The notes under the pieces: model-generated
The model's database searches: none
What the model was told of the DNA's origin: nothing
What the model saw: the letters and a program-made list of their open reading frames with translations, nothing else
Translations under genes and position numbers: made by a program
Shown: piece by piece, positions 24,672 to 33,664 of the stretch
How positions within the stretch are numbered: position 1 is the stretch's first letter
Layout: each line of letters begins with the position of its first letter
NCBI GenBank assembly: GCA_964607765.1
Contig: CAZSNT010000018.1
Coordinates: forward strand, 1-64,000
Length of the DNA stretch: 64,000 bases
Direction: 5' to 3'
From: CAZSNT01 sp964607765
GTDB taxonomy: Bacteria > Verrucomicrobiota > Lentisphaeria > Oligosphaerales > JABHEG01

Positions 24672-24734
24672 CTGGGGCGGCGGCCCCGCAATCGGCTGTC
24701 AGTCGTCGGTCACCAGTCATCCGGTACTCCGACA

Positions 24735-24766
24735 CCCCAACATTCCAACATCCCAACACTCCGAGT
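24735..24766 (+). repeat. 8-bp CA-rich repeat in the obg leader
   Basis: Four phased 8-mers, CCCCAACA, TTCCAACA, TCCCAACA and CTCCGAGT, end 8 nt before the obg ATG, which has no strong Shine-Dalgarno sequence. The CCAACA core and 8-bp period match the repeat in front of ahbC at 6757-6802. Confidence 0.8.
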
Positions 24767-24774
24767 AGGCCTGC

Positions 24775-25800
24775 ATGTTTGTTGATCGTGCCAAAATCCG
24801 AGTGCGCGCCGGCAAGGGCGGCGATGGCGCCGTCAGTTTCCGTCGCGAGAAGTATGAGCCTCGCGGCGGGCCTGACGGCGGGGATGGCGGGCCTGGCGGC
24901 TCGGTGATTCTACGGGCTGTGACCGGCGAGCAGAGCCTGGTGGATTACCGTTTCCAACAGCACATCACCGCGAAGAACGGCGTGCCAGGTCGTGGCAAGA
25001 AGTGCTACGGCGCGCATGGCGAGGACACGATTGCCAATGTTCCTCTCGGCACGATTGTGAGGGATCTGGAGACAGGCGAGTTCCTGGCCGATCTGGTGCA
25101 CCAGGGCGATGAGTACGTGGCTGCGCGCGGGGGCAGGGGCGGCAAAGGCAACATCCACTTTGTGACCAGCGAACGTCGCGCGCCGCGGGTTTCTACACCA
25201 GGTAAGGACGGTGAAGAGGCCCACCTGCTTCTGGAGCTGAAGACGATAGCCGACGTTGGTCTGGTCGGCTACCCAAATGCCGGCAAGTCCACGCTTCTCG
25301 GTGCGGTCTCGGACGCGCATCCGCGCGTGGGCGCATACCCCTTCACCACACTCCACCCCGTAGTCGGCGTGGTCGAGTTTGAGGACTTCTTCCGCTTCAC
25401 CATCGCGGACATCCCCGGGCTCATCGACGGGGCGCACCGTAACGTCGGTCTTGGCCACGAGTTCCTGCGCCACATCGAGCGGTGTCGCGTGCTGGTGTTT
25501 GTCCTGGACGCGTCGGGGAGCGAGGGGCGCTGGCCCTGGGACGATCTCACCGCCCTGCAACGCGAGCTCGAGCTGCATAAGACGGGGTTGAGTTCGCGGG
25601 TCGCCATCGTGGCAGCGAACAAGACGGACCGGGAAGACGCGCAAGAGCTGCTTGCCGAGCTGCGTGCCAACGTACCGATGGAAGTGCTGGCCATCAGCGC
25701 ACAGGAGCACCAGAACACGCGAGAGCTTGTTGTCAGGCTCCGGGCGTTGCTGGAGGAGCTCGACCAGGCCGCGCCACCACCCGACGAGGAGGCCGGCTAG
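24775..25800 (+). CDS. obg: Obg-family GTPase
   Basis: Obg (341 aa) is an essential ribosome-associated GTPase involved in 50S maturation and stress control. The N-terminal Gly-rich Obg fold (about 1-158: AGKGGDGAVSFRREKYEPRGGPDGG...) precedes a G domain with G1 GYPNAGKST, G2/G3 YPFTT and DIPGLIDGA, then NKTD and SA-type motifs. The C-terminal extension is short. The leader carries a CA-rich 8-bp repeat. The stop overlaps the stop of the convergent SH3 gene by 4 bp. Confidence 0.97.
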   Translation: MFVDRAKIRVRAGKGGDGAVSFRREKYEPRGGPDGGDGGPGGSVILRAVTGEQSLVDYRFQQHITAKNGVPGRGKKCYGAHGEDTIANVPLGTIVRDLETGEFLADLVHQGDEYVAARGGRGGKGNIHFVTSERRAPRVSTPGKDGEEAHLLLELKTIADVGLVGYPNAGKSTLLGAVSDAHPRVGAYPFTTLHPVVGVVEFEDFFRFTIADIPGLIDGAHRNVGLGHEFLRHIERCRVLVFVLDASGSEGRWPWDDLTALQRELELHKTGLSSRVAIVAANKTDREDAQELLAELRANVPMEVLAISAQEHQNTRELVVRLRALLEELDQAAPPPDEEAG

Positions 25801-27047
25801 TCTGTCTGCAGGATCTGCACGCTCCGGACGTTGACGACCGGCCGGCGCCAGCCCCTGTACCAGACCTGTTCGCCGTGCACGACCACCTCGCGCAGCTCCC
25901 ACTCGGTCAGGTCAATGAGCCTGCGGTCGCTGTACAGGTAGCAGACGGGGTAGCATGTGAAGTTCACTCTGAGTCCGAGGAAGTGGGTTGCCACACCCGG
26001 GATGGGGTCTCGCAGCGGGAACAACACCCCCTCGCGGACAACGAGCCGCGGGCCGGTGGAGGTCGCGCTCGAATCTCCGTCGTCGTCGGCCTGCACTGCA
26101 TCGGGCTGCTCCGACTGATCAGAACCAGCATCAACGTAGACCAGGTCGGGGATGTCCTCCTCGCCATCATCCTCGTCTCCCGCCACCGAAACCGTCTGCT
26201 CGCCGTCGTCAGGCTTCCCGGCCGCGACGTCAGCAGCATCGGATGCGTCGTCCGTCACGGCAGCGTCCATCGCGTCCGTCTGCTCAGAGTCGTCGGTGAC
26301 GTCCGTCTGCTCAGAATCGTCCGTGGCCGAATTGACGGCCGCCACGACATCGCCGGCTTCCGATCTGTCCGGGGCGGAGACTGCTGCAGTGTCCGCGTCG
26401 TCCGCGTCGTCGTCGGGCTCGACAGCTGCGGTTGTGTCGGTCGCGACCGTACCTTCAGGATCTTCCTGGGCGGCATCGGTCCCGGCGACAGTGTCCCCAG
26501 CGTCGCCTGTGCTCTGCGTGTCCCCGTCCTGCGCTTCATCGTCGGTGTCGTCGACCGGCTCAGGCAGCGCATCGGCCTGGACATAGGCGCGACTGACCCA
26601 CGCCGACGCGTCGGGCGGCGTTTCGATGCGCTGCCAGCCTTCCACGGCGGAGCCAATCCGGGTAACCTTGGTGCCTTTCGACAGGTGAGCAAACGTGGTA
26701 AAGACCAAGCCGGGGCCGGAGTGAACGCGGACCCGGTCGCCGGTCACGGTACTGTCCGGAGCGATATAGCGCGCCGCGACCCAGGCACGTGTCTGGGTCT
26801 GAAGCAGGATGCGGTACCATTCGTCCGTTTCTTCGAGGATTCGGAGCCGATCGCCCTTCTTCACCTGCCCCAGCACCTCGAAGTGTCGAGCAGGCCGGGC
26901 GCGGACGTTCAGAATCGTTGCCGTCACGGTCCCCATGCGCACGGGCGTGTCAGCATCCGCCGCCGCGTCGCCAACGGCCGACGCGCGGATGCACGACAGT
27001 GCGCTCAGGGCCGCAGCCCACAACAACTGACGAGCCGGGTTTCTCAT
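25797..27047 (-). CDS. Exported bacterial SH3-domain protein with acidic linker
   Basis: The 416-aa product has a signal peptide and two tandem bacterial SH3 domains (about 38-95: VTATILNVRARPARHFEVLGQVKKGDRLRIL; about 98-158: DRVRVHSGPGLVFTTFAHLSKGTKV). A roughly 165-residue low-complexity linker rich in Asp, Glu, Ala and Thr follows, then a C-terminal domain (about 330-416) ending VRSVQILQTD. SH3_3 domains often bind peptidoglycan. The linker is highly negative, with repeated DDSEQTD units. It lies 43 bp downstream of purF and likely shares its transcript, while overlapping obg convergently by 4 bp. Confidence 0.85.
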   Translation of the reverse strand: MRNPARQLLWAAALSALSCIRASAVGDAAADADTPVRMGTVTATILNVRARPARHFEVLGQVKKGDRLRILEETDEWYRILLQTQTRAWVAARYIAPDSTVTGDRVRVHSGPGLVFTTFAHLSKGTKVTRIGSAVEGWQRIETPPDASAWVSRAYVQADALPEPVDDTDDEAQDGDTQSTGDAGDTVAGTDAAQEDPEGTVATDTTAAVEPDDDADDADTAAVSAPDRSEAGDVVAAVNSATDDSEQTDVTDDSEQTDAMDAAVTDDASDAADVAAGKPDDGEQTVSVAGDEDDGEEDIPDLVYVDAGSDQSEQPDAVQADDDGDSSATSTGPRLVVREGVLFPLRDPIPGVATHFLGLRVNFTCYPVCYLYSDRRLIDLTEWELREVVVHGEQVWYRGWRRPVVNVRSVQILQTD

Positions 27048-27090
27048 TGTCGAATGCCTCTGATTCAGCCGGACATGTCTGGGCGCTCCG

Positions 27091-28491
27091 CTACTCCGCG
27101 CCGTCCCAACAGTAGGTGCAGAGCTTCTCCTTGGGCAAGCCGATGGCCTCCACCAAGTCGTCGAGACGTTGGTACTTGAGCGTGGTCAGGTTGAGTCGCT
27201 TCCGAATCCGCTCGACCATGGCGCAGTGCTTTTCCGAGCACGGATCCGTGTACTCTTCGGGGACCGTCTCGGCGGTGCCTTCGATCTCCTTGATGGCCCG
27301 TCGGCCCGCAAGGTCAAGAACAGACTTGGAGCGTGAGAAATTCAGGAACTTGCAGCCGTAGACCAGCGGCGGGCACGCGGGACGCATGTGGATCTCCTCC
27401 GCGCCGCTGCCGTAGAGTCTCTCCACGGTATCCTGCAACTGGGTCCCGCGCACGATCGAGTCTTCGCAGAACAGAAGCCGGTTGCCGCTGATGAGTTCCT
27501 TGACAGGCACCAGTTTCATTCGGGCGACCAAGTCCCTGATGCTCTGATCCTGCGGCATGAAACTTCTGGGCCAGGTGGGCGTGTACTTGACAAACGGGCG
27601 CCGGTACGGCACGCCGCTCTCGTTCGAGTAGCCGATGGCATGTCCCGTGCCGGAGTCCGGGATGCCGGCCACGATGTCGACGTCCACGTCATCGCGCCGA
27701 GCCAGAGCAGCTCCACACCGGTTGCGCACATCCTCAACGTTGATCCCTTCGTAGCTGGAAGAGGGGTAGCCGTAGTAAACCCACAGGAACGAACAGATCT
27801 GCATGCGATCGCCGGGGGCGACGCGCTGTTCCACCCCGTGCGGGGTGATCAGTACGATTTCGCCCGGCCCCAGCTGCCTGTCGATCTCGTAGTCGAGGTT
27901 GGGCAGGGCACTGGTCTCGAGCGTTGCCGCGTATGCGCCGTCTCTTCTCCCGATGGCGATGGGGGTGCGCCCGAGTCTGTCTCTGGCTGCATAGATGCCC
28001 TCGTCGGTCAGCAGCAGGATGCTGCAGGATCCCTCGATTGCCGCCTGCGCGGCTTGGATGCCCGCCTCGAACGAGTCCTGCTGGCAGACCAGAGCCGCGA
28101 CCAATTCGGTCGGGTTGATCTCACCGCCGCTCATCTCGGAGAAGTGTGTTCGCCGGTCGCTGAAGGCGCTCCGCGCCAGGGCTTCAGCGTTCTGGACAAC
28201 ACCAACCGTGACGATGGCGAACGCGCCCAGGTGCGACCCAACGATCAGGGGCTGGTCTTCATAATCGCTGATGACTCCGAGCCCCGCATTGCCCTTCAGT
28301 TTCTGGATATCGTGGTCGAACTTCGACCGGAACTGGGCGTTGGTGATGTCATGAATGAAGCGGGTGAAGTCCTTCCCGTTCCGCGTGACCAGGCCGCCGC
28401 GGCGGGTGCCCAGATGGGAGTGGTAATCTGTGCCGAAAAACAAATCGTTGACACAGCTCGACGTACTGGCGACACCAAAAAATCCTCCCAT
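27091..28491 (-). CDS. purF: Amidophosphoribosyltransferase homologue lacking the N-terminal nucleophile
   Basis: The 466-aa protein aligns by eye with PurF along its length: SHLGTRRGG, ARDRLGRTPIAIG, GIPDSGTG, the PRPP loop LLFCEDSIVRGTQL, and the C-terminal Cys set. PurF normally begins Met-Cys, the Cys becoming the glutaminase nucleophile after Met removal. Here the start is MGGFFGVAS, and AAGGAG 8 nt upstream fixes that ATG, so Cys2 is truly Gly. A similar MGGFFG-type form is known to me from Bacteroidota. Ammonia-dependent activity or a regulatory role is inferred. Whether another complete purF exists elsewhere is unknown. Confidence 0.88.
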   Translation of the reverse strand: MGGFFGVASTSSCVNDLFFGTDYHSHLGTRRGGLVTRNGKDFTRFIHDITNAQFRSKFDHDIQKLKGNAGLGVISDYEDQPLIVGSHLGAFAIVTVGVVQNAEALARSAFSDRRTHFSEMSGGEINPTELVAALVCQQDSFEAGIQAAQAAIEGSCSILLLTDEGIYAARDRLGRTPIAIGRRDGAYAATLETSALPNLDYEIDRQLGPGEIVLITPHGVEQRVAPGDRMQICSFLWVYYGYPSSSYEGINVEDVRNRCGAALARRDDVDVDIVAGIPDSGTGHAIGYSNESGVPYRRPFVKYTPTWPRSFMPQDQSIRDLVARMKLVPVKELISGNRLLFCEDSIVRGTQLQDTVERLYGSGAEEIHMRPACPPLVYGCKFLNFSRSKSVLDLAGRRAIKEIEGTAETVPEEYTDPCSEKHCAMVERIRKRLNLTTLKYQRLDDLVEAIGLPKEKLCTYCWDGAE

Positions 28492-28776
28492 GCGCGTTCT
28501 CCTTGAAGTACTCTGTCTGCTCGCGTTGGCTGCTCCGAAACCCGCCCCGACCCCATCATGCTCCTCGCGTCCGGGGCCGGCGCATTGTCGGATTGGTCAC
28601 ACACGATCACAGCTGCCCGTCTCCGACGCGATGCAACATAGGATAGATCCCTTCTGAATCAAGCATGGCTTGCCAAGATTATCCGCAGCCTGCGACGGGC
28701 GGCCACGATGATGTTGAAAGGCTGGAATTCTGCCCCCTTGTTGGTATTGTTCACTGCATTGACAGGGAGCGAAAAC

Positions 28777-30369
28777 ATGTGCACATCCCCGACCAGGATT
28801 CTGGTGGCAGACAAATTGGATCGGCGGGGGCTCGACATCCTCGAAAAGGGCGGTTTGGCCGTTGATGTCCGGACTGGTCTGGATGAGGCGGCGCTGTGCC
28901 GCATTCTGCCGCGTTACCAAGGCATGATCGTGCGCTCCGCAGCGCAGGTCACGGCGCCTGTGATCGGTGCAGGTACGCAGCTGCGCGTGATAGGGCGTGC
29001 GGGCGTCGGTGTCGACAACATCGATCTGGCCGCAGCCACCAATGCGGGCATCATTGTGGAAAACACGCCGACGGGCAACATTGCCAGTGCGGCAGAGCAC
29101 GCTCTGGCAATGCTGTTTGCTTGTGCGCGGAACATCGCGCGTGCCGACCACGACATGAAAGCCGGGCGGTGGAGCAAGAAGGAATGCACCGGTGTGGAGC
29201 TCGGCGGCAAGACGCTGGGCGTAATCGGCCTTGGAAAAGTCGGCAATATCGTGGCGCGCGTGTGCCGAGCCATCGGCATGCGCGTGCTGGTTTTCGACCC
29301 ATATCTGACCGACCACCGTGCCGCGGAGCTCGGTGTCGAGAAAATGGCGCTTGATGGGCTGCTGCCCGAGGTGGATTTCTTGTCCGTGCACGCACCTGCC
29401 ACGGCGGAGACGCGCAACATGATCGGCCTGGCTCAGCTCCGGCGTCTGAAGCCAACCTGTCGTCTGATCAACGCGGCTCGCGGCGGCATTGTCAATGAGT
29501 CAGAGCTGGTGCAGGCTTTGCGCGCGGGAGTGATCGCCGGGGCTGCTTTGGATGTGTTCGACGAGGAGCCGCTGCCGGCAGGCTCTGCGCTGCGCAGCCT
29601 GCCGAACGTGGTGCTCACGCCTCACCTGGGTGCAAGCACGGAAGAAGCGCAGACGCGCGTCGCGGAGGACATTGCCAGTCAGTTCGTCGAGTTTTTCCGT
29701 GACGACACGATCCGCAACGCTGTGAACCTTGACGTCCGGCTCAATCCACGCATTGCTCCGTACGCTCGGTTGGCGGGCATACTCGGGCAGATGGCCGCGC
29801 AGATCGTCGAGCGCCCTGTGCAGACAGTGGAGGTCTCGTGCTGTGGTCACCTGGCCAAGGAGGACACACGTGAACTGGGCTATTCCGCTTTAAAGGGGCT
29901 ATTGCGGCACACCACGGAGCAACCGGTCACGCTCGTGAATGCGCCGCTGCTGGCCGAAGCGCGCGGCATCGAGCTGATTGAGAACAGCCGCGAGCGGTCG
30001 CCGAACTATGCCAACCTGGTGTCTGTGCGCATTGTCACGTCCCAGGGCGAGCACGTGGTGGCCGGCACGTGTTTCGACGGCCGGGAAGCACGAATTGTGT
30101 GCATTGAGGGCTTCTTCGTCGACGTGAAGCCGGCGGAGCTCTTGTTGCTGATGTTCTACCCGGACAAGCCCGGGATGATCGGCACATTCGGCAGTATCCT
30201 CGGCCGGGCCGACATCAACATCGCGAACATGGCGGTCGGACGGCGGGAGAAGCGGGGTCGTGCCGCTGTGGTTCTGACCGTTGACGACCCCATCGACGAG
30301 AACGTCCTGACCCAGATCCGGAACGCGGTGGATGTGGAGCGCCTTCACGCTGTGGAGCTCAGTCTCTAA
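28777..30369 (+). CDS. serA: D-3-phosphoglycerate dehydrogenase
   Basis: SerA (530 aa) oxidises 3-phosphoglycerate in the first step of serine synthesis. Seen are VIGRAGVGVDNIDLAAAT, the NAD motif GKTLGVIGLGKVG, RLINAARGGIVNE, and the catalytic His in LTPHLGASTEEAQ. An intervening domain (about 320-445) and a C-terminal ACT domain (about 455-530, YPDKPGMIGTFGSILG), probably a serine-feedback site, follow. The length is that of the long, type I form. GGGAG precedes the ATG at 28777. It is divergent from purF; the 285-bp gap shows no clear promoter. An HD-hydrolase gene follows after 28 bp. Confidence 0.95.
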   Translation: MCTSPTRILVADKLDRRGLDILEKGGLAVDVRTGLDEAALCRILPRYQGMIVRSAAQVTAPVIGAGTQLRVIGRAGVGVDNIDLAAATNAGIIVENTPTGNIASAAEHALAMLFACARNIARADHDMKAGRWSKKECTGVELGGKTLGVIGLGKVGNIVARVCRAIGMRVLVFDPYLTDHRAAELGVEKMALDGLLPEVDFLSVHAPATAETRNMIGLAQLRRLKPTCRLINAARGGIVNESELVQALRAGVIAGAALDVFDEEPLPAGSALRSLPNVVLTPHLGASTEEAQTRVAEDIASQFVEFFRDDTIRNAVNLDVRLNPRIAPYARLAGILGQMAAQIVERPVQTVEVSCCGHLAKEDTRELGYSALKGLLRHTTEQPVTLVNAPLLAEARGIELIENSRERSPNYANLVSVRIVTSQGEHVVAGTCFDGREARIVCIEGFFVDVKPAELLLLMFYPDKPGMIGTFGSILGRADINIANMAVGRREKRGRAAVVLTVDDPIDENVLTQIRNAVDVERLHAVELSL

Positions 30370-30397
30370 CTGCCTTTGGGAGAGAGAAGGCATCGCC

Positions 30398-31627
30398 ATG
30401 CTCAGTCGGGAACTCATAGAACGCCTGCACGAAAGCGCGAGTATCCGTCGCTGGAACGATCACATCCGGCCGGTTGAGTTCACCGAACTGGATAAGCAGG
30501 CGCACAAAATGATCATCGCGTACGTCCTCGGCCGGTTCGAGGCGGACACACGTGCCGCTGACAACCGGTTCAGCTGGCTGCGGCTGGTGGAAGGCGGTCT
30601 GTTCGAGTTCTTCCGCCGCGTCATCCTCACTGACTTGAAGCCGCATGTGCTGCACCGCATCATGCGGGAGAAGGGCCATGAACTCAACACGTGGGTTCTG
30701 GAGAAGCTGCGCCCCGAGATCGCCGCGGTGAAGGGCGACCTGCTGCCCCGGTTCGAGCGCTACCTGTTTGACGAGGAGTACGCCCGGGTAGAGAAACGAG
30801 TGTTGCGGGCGGCACACTATCTGGCGACCGAGTGGGAGTTCAATATTATCTACCGCGTTTGCCCGTTCGTCTACGGCATAGAGCGGACCAAAGCGGAGAT
30901 AGAGAATCAGCTTGAGGATTTCTTCGACCTGGAGGGTGTCCAGCGTCTGTCGCTGGGGCGCAAACTGGCCGGGTTCGTCAGCCTGTGCGGTCAATTGCGG
31001 TTCCAGCGTCGCTGGTCGCAGGTGCCACGGATTCCCGAGACATCCGTACTCGGTCACATGCTCGTCGTGGCTGTGCTGACCTACCTGTGTCTGCGCGAAA
31101 TGGGCGCCAGCGACGCGCGGCTCTGCAACGGCTTCTTCGCGGCACTTTTTCATGACCTGCCCGAAGTGCTGACGCGGGACATCAGCTCGCCGGTCAAGAA
31201 CGCCGTTGAGGGGCTGGATGGCATTATCCGCGAATACGAGCGGCGACAGGTGGACGAGGAGCTTCTGCCGCTGCTGCCTACCGCGTGGCACGCCGACATG
31301 CGCTACCTCCTCGACGATGAGTTCAACAACCGCGCGCGGGTGGACGGCACCGTGTTGGGAGGCCTGTCGTTTGCGCAGTTGACCAGTCAATACAGCGCTC
31401 CGGAATGCTGCCCGGTTGACGGGGAAGTGATTCGTTGCTGCGACCGCCTGGCTGCCTACATCGAGGCCGCCATGTCCGTGGCACACGGCGTCAGTTCCAG
31501 GCCTTTGCTGGAAGGTATGCAGCGATTGCGACAGGATTTTGCCAACACTCGTATTCCGGGGGTTGACCTTTACAGCGTGCTTGATGCTTTCGGTTCAGCC
31601 GAGCAGGCTGGCCCAGCGCCGCCCTGA
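30398..31627 (+). CDS. HD-domain hydrolase, YfbR-like
   Basis: The 409-aa product has the HD metal motif split over TSVLGHMLVVAVL and ALFHDLPEVLTRDI (His...His-Asp) with a late Asp in RCCDRLAAYIEA. This resembles YfbR-type 5'-nucleotidases and related HD hydrolases. The N-terminal 190 residues form an additional helical region of unknown role. The ATG at 30398 follows GAGAGAAGG; the longer frame overlaps serA. It lies between serA and the response-regulator kinase with gaps of only 28 and 27 bp, so all three may be co-transcribed. Its substrate (nucleotide or signalling nucleotide) is unknown. Confidence 0.82.
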   Translation: MLSRELIERLHESASIRRWNDHIRPVEFTELDKQAHKMIIAYVLGRFEADTRAADNRFSWLRLVEGGLFEFFRRVILTDLKPHVLHRIMREKGHELNTWVLEKLRPEIAAVKGDLLPRFERYLFDEEYARVEKRVLRAAHYLATEWEFNIIYRVCPFVYGIERTKAEIENQLEDFFDLEGVQRLSLGRKLAGFVSLCGQLRFQRRWSQVPRIPETSVLGHMLVVAVLTYLCLREMGASDARLCNGFFAALFHDLPEVLTRDISSPVKNAVEGLDGIIREYERRQVDEELLPLLPTAWHADMRYLLDDEFNNRARVDGTVLGGLSFAQLTSQYSAPECCPVDGEVIRCCDRLAAYIEAAMSVAHGVSSRPLLEGMQRLRQDFANTRIPGVDLYSVLDAFGSAEQAGPAPP

Positions 31628-31654
31628 CCGAACAACGTCGAACGATGGGAACAC

Positions 31655-33004
31655 ATGCATACAACTGACGCAGATGGAACAGCACCCCCGCACTCCGACG
31701 CGCCGACAGGCCCGGGCACGGCCCGTGTTCTGGTGGTGGAAGACGACACGAACGTGCGCGAATTCCTCCGGCGGGGCCTGCAGCTCGACGACCATAGCGT
31801 GGACTCGGCGTCAACAGGCACGGAAGCGCTCTGCAAGCTTGAGACGCGCAGCTACGACGTCATGGTCACTGACGTCAATCTGCCCGGGCCGTCCGGCCTG
31901 AAACTGTTCGAGTTCTGCAAAAGCGTTGCTCCGGACACGGAGGTGATCATTATCACCGGCAAGCCGAGCGTGGAGGATGCGTTCGGCACGGCCAAAGGCG
32001 GCGCGTTCGATTACCTGCAGAAACCCATACGGCTAGGCGAGCTCAGGGAGCGGGTACGTTCCGCACTCAGACTGCGCACGGAGCGGCGTTGCGCAACGCT
32101 TGACGCGACGGTTGCAGTCGAGCAGTTGCCGCTCGCGGACAGCGACAGCTACCGGGTAGTGCGTCGGCTTGGAGCCGGTACGGCGGCGATTGTGCTGCTT
32201 GTCGAACGCAACGGCGGGCTTTGCGCCATGAAGTTGCTGAAGATGGACGCCGGCTCGAGGGAGGGCAAGAAGCAGCTCAAGCGTTTTCTCCGCGAAGGTG
32301 CGATCGTCAGTAAACTGCAGCACCCGGGCATCGTGCAGGTTTACGAGTGCGGCTACAGCCCCGGGCGCGGCGGTCCTCACATTATCATGGAATATGTCGA
32401 CGGCCCGTCGTTGAAGGATCTCATCGACAGGCGTGCGGTGCATCTCGATACAGCACTGTCGATTCTCATCCAGGTCACGGAGGCGCTGGCGGCCATCCAT
32501 GCGGCCGGGATCACACACCGCGACCTGAAACCAGGCAACATCCTGGTCACCACAGACTGGCGGGCAAAGATCTCGGACTTCGGCATTGCGTGTCTTGGCC
32601 CGGCCGGTCGCATCACGGGAACGGTGGAGATTCTCGGCTCGCCCTCTTACATGTCCCCGGAGGGCTTTGCCGGCGCCCGGGACATCGACCATCGCTCCGA
32701 CCTGTTCTCGCTCGGAATCGTTGCCTATGAACTGCTGACCGGGCTGCATCCGTTCCAGGGCGACACGCTTGCCGAGGTCATGCATGCCATCATCGGGCTG
32801 CGTCCTGCAGCCCCTACCAACATCGTGCCGGCGTTGCCCGTGGCACTGCAGAATGTGCTGGGACGGCTTCTGGCCAAGAAGGCGGAGCACCGGTACGGCA
32901 GTGCGGACGAGATCCTCATCGACCTGCGGCAGATCGAACAGGCGCACATGGTGTGCAGGATTCCCAGCATGCAGGAACTGCACAGTATTCCGGTCTGGGG
33001 CTGA
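31655..33004 (+). CDS. Response regulator receiver fused to Ser/Thr protein kinase
   Basis: The 449-aa protein joins a REC domain (about 23-140) to a Hanks-type kinase (about 166-435). REC residues are the acidic pair E29-D30, phospho-acceptor D73 (VTDVNLPG) and K123. Kinase residues are the LGAGTAAIV glycine loop, K193 (CAMKLLK), the HRDLKPGN loop with D290, DFG at 308-310 and GSPSYMSPE. All catalytic residues are present. There is no membrane segment or PASTA domain, so it is cytosolic. A histidine kinase could control this Ser/Thr kinase through D73; none lies in the window. Next downstream are an ECF sigma factor and its anti-sigma factor. Confidence 0.93.
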   Translation: MHTTDADGTAPPHSDAPTGPGTARVLVVEDDTNVREFLRRGLQLDDHSVDSASTGTEALCKLETRSYDVMVTDVNLPGPSGLKLFEFCKSVAPDTEVIIITGKPSVEDAFGTAKGGAFDYLQKPIRLGELRERVRSALRLRTERRCATLDATVAVEQLPLADSDSYRVVRRLGAGTAAIVLLVERNGGLCAMKLLKMDAGSREGKKQLKRFLREGAIVSKLQHPGIVQVYECGYSPGRGGPHIIMEYVDGPSLKDLIDRRAVHLDTALSILIQVTEALAAIHAAGITHRDLKPGNILVTTDWRAKISDFGIACLGPAGRITGTVEILGSPSYMSPEGFAGARDIDHRSDLFSLGIVAYELLTGLHPFQGDTLAEVMHAIIGLRPAAPTNIVPALPVALQNVLGRLLAKKAEHRYGSADEILIDLRQIEQAHMVCRIPSMQELHSIPVWG

Positions 33005-33088
33005 GCATTCGCTCACAGGATAACACAGAAACTGGGTGCGCTCGCACAATAAGCCCCTGTGTTTGTCGTTCTTAGGGCAGAGAGCAAG

Positions 33089-33634
33089 ATGCACGACGAT
33101 TCGCCCCCCGACAACGAGTTGATATCGCGATGCCAAGCGGGCGATGAGGACGCTTTCGAAGTCCTCTACAGCAGGTACCGGCTCCAACTTTACTCGTACT
33201 TGAACAAGCTGTTGCCGGGCCGAGCCGCGGAGGTCGATGATCTGTATCAGCAGGTGTGGATCAAAGTACTGGACAATCTGCGCAAGTACCGGCATCAGCA
33301 GCGCTTCATCTCCTGGTTGTTCAGGATTGCGCACAACATGACGATTGACCTGTTCCGCCGCGAGGCGCGACGGGAGACAGTTGAGCTTAGTGACAATGTC
33401 GACGCAGACGAACCGATGCCATGGGTCGAATTGGACAGGAACGTGATAATGGAGCGTCTCGACAGCGCGATTGCCGACCTGACGCCTGAGCAGCGAGAAG
33501 TCGTTCTGATGCGCCGCCGCGGGATTGCGTTCAAAGAGATTGCGGAAATACAGGACGCGAGCGTCAATACGGTCCTCGGACGAATGCACTATGCAGTGAA
33601 GAAGCTGCGGCTGGCACTGAGCGAGCTCGTGTAG
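33089..33634 (+). CDS. ECF RNA polymerase sigma factor
   Basis: The 181-aa product has sigma region 2 (about 10-80: ISRCQAGDEDAFEVLYSRY...DDLYQQVWIKVL...FISWLFRIAHNMTIDLFRR) and region 4 (about 120-175: LTPEQREVVLMRRRGIAFKEIAEIQDASVNTVLGRMHYAVKKL). It lacks regions 1 and 3, as ECF factors do. The ATG at 33089 follows AGAGAG. A membrane-anchored anti-sigma factor gene starts 30 bp downstream, and a receiver-kinase gene ends 84 bp upstream. Confidence 0.95.
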   Translation: MHDDSPPDNELISRCQAGDEDAFEVLYSRYRLQLYSYLNKLLPGRAAEVDDLYQQVWIKVLDNLRKYRHQQRFISWLFRIAHNMTIDLFRREARRETVELSDNVDADEPMPWVELDRNVIMERLDSAIADLTPEQREVVLMRRRGIAFKEIAEIQDASVNTVLGRMHYAVKKLRLALSELV

Positions 33635-33664
33635 CGTTGCCCGACGACCAGGAAGTGAATCACC

